A DNA stretch of 64,000 nt from CAZIKF01 sp964539825 (GTDB taxonomy: Bacteria > Muiribacteriota > UBA6191), in the NCBI GenBank assembly GCA_964539825.1, contig CAZIKF010000028.1, positions 1 to 64,000 of the forward strand. Reading direction: 5' to 3'. The notes under the pieces were generated by a model, which was not told the origin of the DNA, did no database searches, and was given only the letters and a program-made list of their open reading frames with translations. Positions 62,198 through 64,000 of the stretch are shown piece after piece (the stretch's first letter is position 1; the number at the start of each line of letters is the position of its first letter). A program made the translations under genes and the position numbers.

Positions 62198-64000
62198 ATG
62201 CGTTTTCTATTCTTTTTCATTCTCGCCCTAACTCTATTGGCTCCATCCTCCCATGCTGGTATCAAAGATTGGCTCAGTCCAGCAAAACTCAAAGAGGAAA
62301 TCAAACGTGAAATCGCCGAGTTAGATATCAAGTTTAAGGTAGATCTGGTAGACCTTAACCTGGCCGAAGGAATCGGTATTTCCAGCCGCTACCGCTATGA
62401 GGTTGAACCTTCCTATATGGATGGGTGGTATAACCGCATGGATAAATGGATTCTCAAGGCCAACCTGAACCCAGGAGACCTTCTCTCAGATGTTGTTGAT
62501 TTACCCATTTCAATAAATATAGAAAACGGAACGGAAATTATTTTTGTTCGCCAATTCAAATCAAAAAAGAAAGCACTGACAGCACTTCCTTACACCTTTG
62601 CCAGACTCCCCCTCAAAGCCAAATGGGCTCGCAAAAACCTGAAGCCAGGTGATTTCGTAAGCATTCCTACACGACTCAACATCGTTGTAGGCGCAGGACT
62701 ATCCTTCACGGAAGGAGTCTTTGGTGCCGGCATCAACAGTCACTATCTTTTGAGTGGTGAGTTTCAAGCCCATATATTTCGGATGAAAAATGACAAGGTT
62801 CGAGTCAAACTCATCGCCCTGCGAAGGCGTGGAAAAGGTGTCGGCGCAACCGCAGGAGTGGAATTTAAAATCTTTGGAATTGGGATTATCGATAAAAAAA
62901 TCAAGAGATTTGTTGATCTAGACCTGGCCAGATTTGGACTGAGTAAGGAACACGGAAATCTCTTTTTGCTCGACTATACCTTTGATCTGAAAGACGAGCC
63001 CTCTCGAAAGGCATACGATCAGATTCTGAGCAGTACCTTCAAATTCAAGAATCTTAAGATTCTAAACCCCTTTAAGAGTCACAAAGAAGTGGGGGATGAG
63101 TTAATTACCGATCTCACGCTCACCGAAGAAATTTTTAAAGAGGATCGTGAGAAGCCCGAAGCTGAGCGCCGTATCGATCGCATCTTCAAAGGCTCCAATG
63201 AATTTGAACGAAAGTCCAGCAACTGGAAACTCGGATTTAACCTGATCAAGTATTCCAAAGAAAATATCTATACGGAAAACCAGATTAGCTACACAGACCG
63301 GGACGATAAACAGCACCATTTCTTTTTTCCAACCCACACGGTTATCAAAAAGAATAAGTTTCTCTTTGGCCTCTCCAAAACACAGAAGGTTATCAACTAC
63401 TTTGCCCTCTGGCCCACTGACGCCCAGGGAAGATCTCTCGACCCGGCTAAAAGATTAATGAGTCTGGAGTCCAGCCAAAATGAACTTGGACAGCCACTGG
63501 GATATTTTGATGATGAGGGTGGTCCAGATTTCAAGGATTTCGGGATGTCCATGGACGTGAAAGACAAGCGTATGTGGGGAAGTGAGCAAAAAGATCTGAA
63601 AGAATTCTTCATGAGAAATATCCCTGGTTGGATCTATGATCAAATCGAATGGGGAGAATGGAATGAGAATAAGAAGCGTTATAACGTGCGAATTTTCTTC
63701 CAGGCAATTATTCACCGAGTAGCCCTTGGAGACTTACAAAGATCGGTAAGATCAGGCTTAAAACACAGACTAGACACCTTTATGGATACGGTGCCACTGC
63801 CCGACCCCCGTTCATCAAATACCAATGATTGGGAGGATGATGAAACCTGGCAGGAGCAGAATTCCTGGAAGCTGAGAAAGATGGTCAAAGGACTCGATGA
63901 GGCCCTCACGGAAGAATCTGCAATGAGTGACAAACAGAGAATTAAAAAGCTCATGGAACTTCGGAAAAACGGAGCCTTTCAGGAACTCGGACTCGGGTTT
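62198..64000 (+). CDS. Exported protein of unknown function, paralogue B (cut by window end)
   Basis: Open from the ATG at 62198 to the window edge, 601 codons with no stop. AAAGGAA lies eight bases upstream. The signal peptide LFFFILALTLLAPSSHAG is followed by a sequence colinear with paralogue A: KEEIKREIAELDIKFKVDLV, LPYTFARLPLKAKWA, DKVRVKLIALRRRG, RIFKGSNEFERKSS, KDFGMSMDVKDKRMWG. Identity is well above half by eye through the whole length. The segment around 63440-63540 differs most. About 100 residues are expected beyond the edge. Confidence 0.8.
   Translation, partial: MRFLFFFILALTLLAPSSHAGIKDWLSPAKLKEEIKREIAELDIKFKVDLVDLNLAEGIGISSRYRYEVEPSYMDGWYNRMDKWILKANLNPGDLLSDVVDLPISINIENGTEIIFVRQFKSKKKALTALPYTFARLPLKAKWARKNLKPGDFVSIPTRLNIVVGAGLSFTEGVFGAGINSHYLLSGEFQAHIFRMKNDKVRVKLIALRRRGKGVGATAGVEFKIFGIGIIDKKIKRFVDLDLARFGLSKEHGNLFLLDYTFDLKDEPSRKAYDQILSSTFKFKNLKILNPFKSHKEVGDELITDLTLTEEIFKEDREKPEAERRIDRIFKGSNEFERKSSNWKLGFNLIKYSKENIYTENQISYTDRDDKQHHFFFPTHTVIKKNKFLFGLSKTQKVINYFALWPTDAQGRSLDPAKRLMSLESSQNELGQPLGYFDDEGGPDFKDFGMSMDVKDKRMWGSEQKDLKEFFMRNIPGWIYDQIEWGEWNENKKRYNVRIFFQAIIHRVALGDLQRSVRSGLKHRLDTFMDTVPLPDPRSSNTNDWEDDETWQEQNSWKLRKMVKGLDEALTEESAMSDKQRIKKLMELRKNGAFQELGLGF

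Overview
The window comes from a diderm bacterium with a large secreted and surface proteome. Shine-Dalgarno sites are ordinary, G+C looks moderate by eye, genes are closely packed, and there is one lipobox lipoprotein. The genes present include squalene-hopene cyclase, NADH-type FabI, GatAB, glycogen metabolism, and a YqeK plus LytR-CpsA-Psr pair. I cannot fix the lineage. A free-living spirochaete (Leptospirales-like) or a deltaproteobacterium-like group fits best, because the yqeK-LCP neighbourhood and a receiver/HATPase/cNMP regulator resemble those genomes. This is inference only. I saw no rRNA, tRNA, CRISPR array, transposase or integrase.

Layout. 1-5 kb: a frameshifted squalene-hopene cyclase, a secreted class-3 lipase with a Glu/Thr/Pro repeat tail, and a reverse-strand TerB-like protein. 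5-23 kb: one 18-kb gene for a 6055-residue secreted protein. By hand count it has eleven blocks of exactly seven RCC1 repeats (77 blades), separated by PKD-like domains, with a Cys pair in nearly every blade. 23-27 kb: a Fic-family protein with a degenerate active site, a 26-bp palindrome at its start, and a TolB-like/Ig-like secreted protein. 27-35.5 kb: a tightly overlapping operon: sugar cytidylyltransferase, PseG/SpsG-like protein, radical SAM/SPASM protein, ATP-grasp ligase, Gfo/Idh oxidoreductase, UDP-sugar 4,6-dehydratase, YqeK, LCP transferase and a PH-domain membrane protein. It looks like surface-glycan synthesis and attachment.

35.5-42 kb: fabI (reverse), a HEAT-like protein, then gatA-gatB-glgA behind a good sigma-70 promoter. 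42-44.6 kb: three overlapping genes: a PmtA-like methyltransferase, an FMN reductase and a radical SAM protein with unusual CX8CX2C spacing. 44.58-45.03 kb: two related hairpin elements of about 177 bp in opposite orientation. Their arms differ almost only by changes that preserve G-U pairing on one strand, and they share the apex and terminal stem. They are the best candidate here for an undescribed RNA or repeat family. 45-52 kb: a small Cys-rich protein and a 2297-residue lipoprotein. 52-55 kb: a reverse-strand regulator and a hydrolase-like gene, then a small protein with a near-consensus ribosome site and a perfect terminator. 55-60 kb: malQ, a small membrane protein and topB. 60-64 kb: two tandem paralogous secreted proteins of unknown function, the second cut by the window edge.

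A 40-bp sequence (38/40 identical) lies against the stop codons of two distant genes in opposite orientation, so small dispersed repeats at gene 3' ends may be a general feature of this genome.
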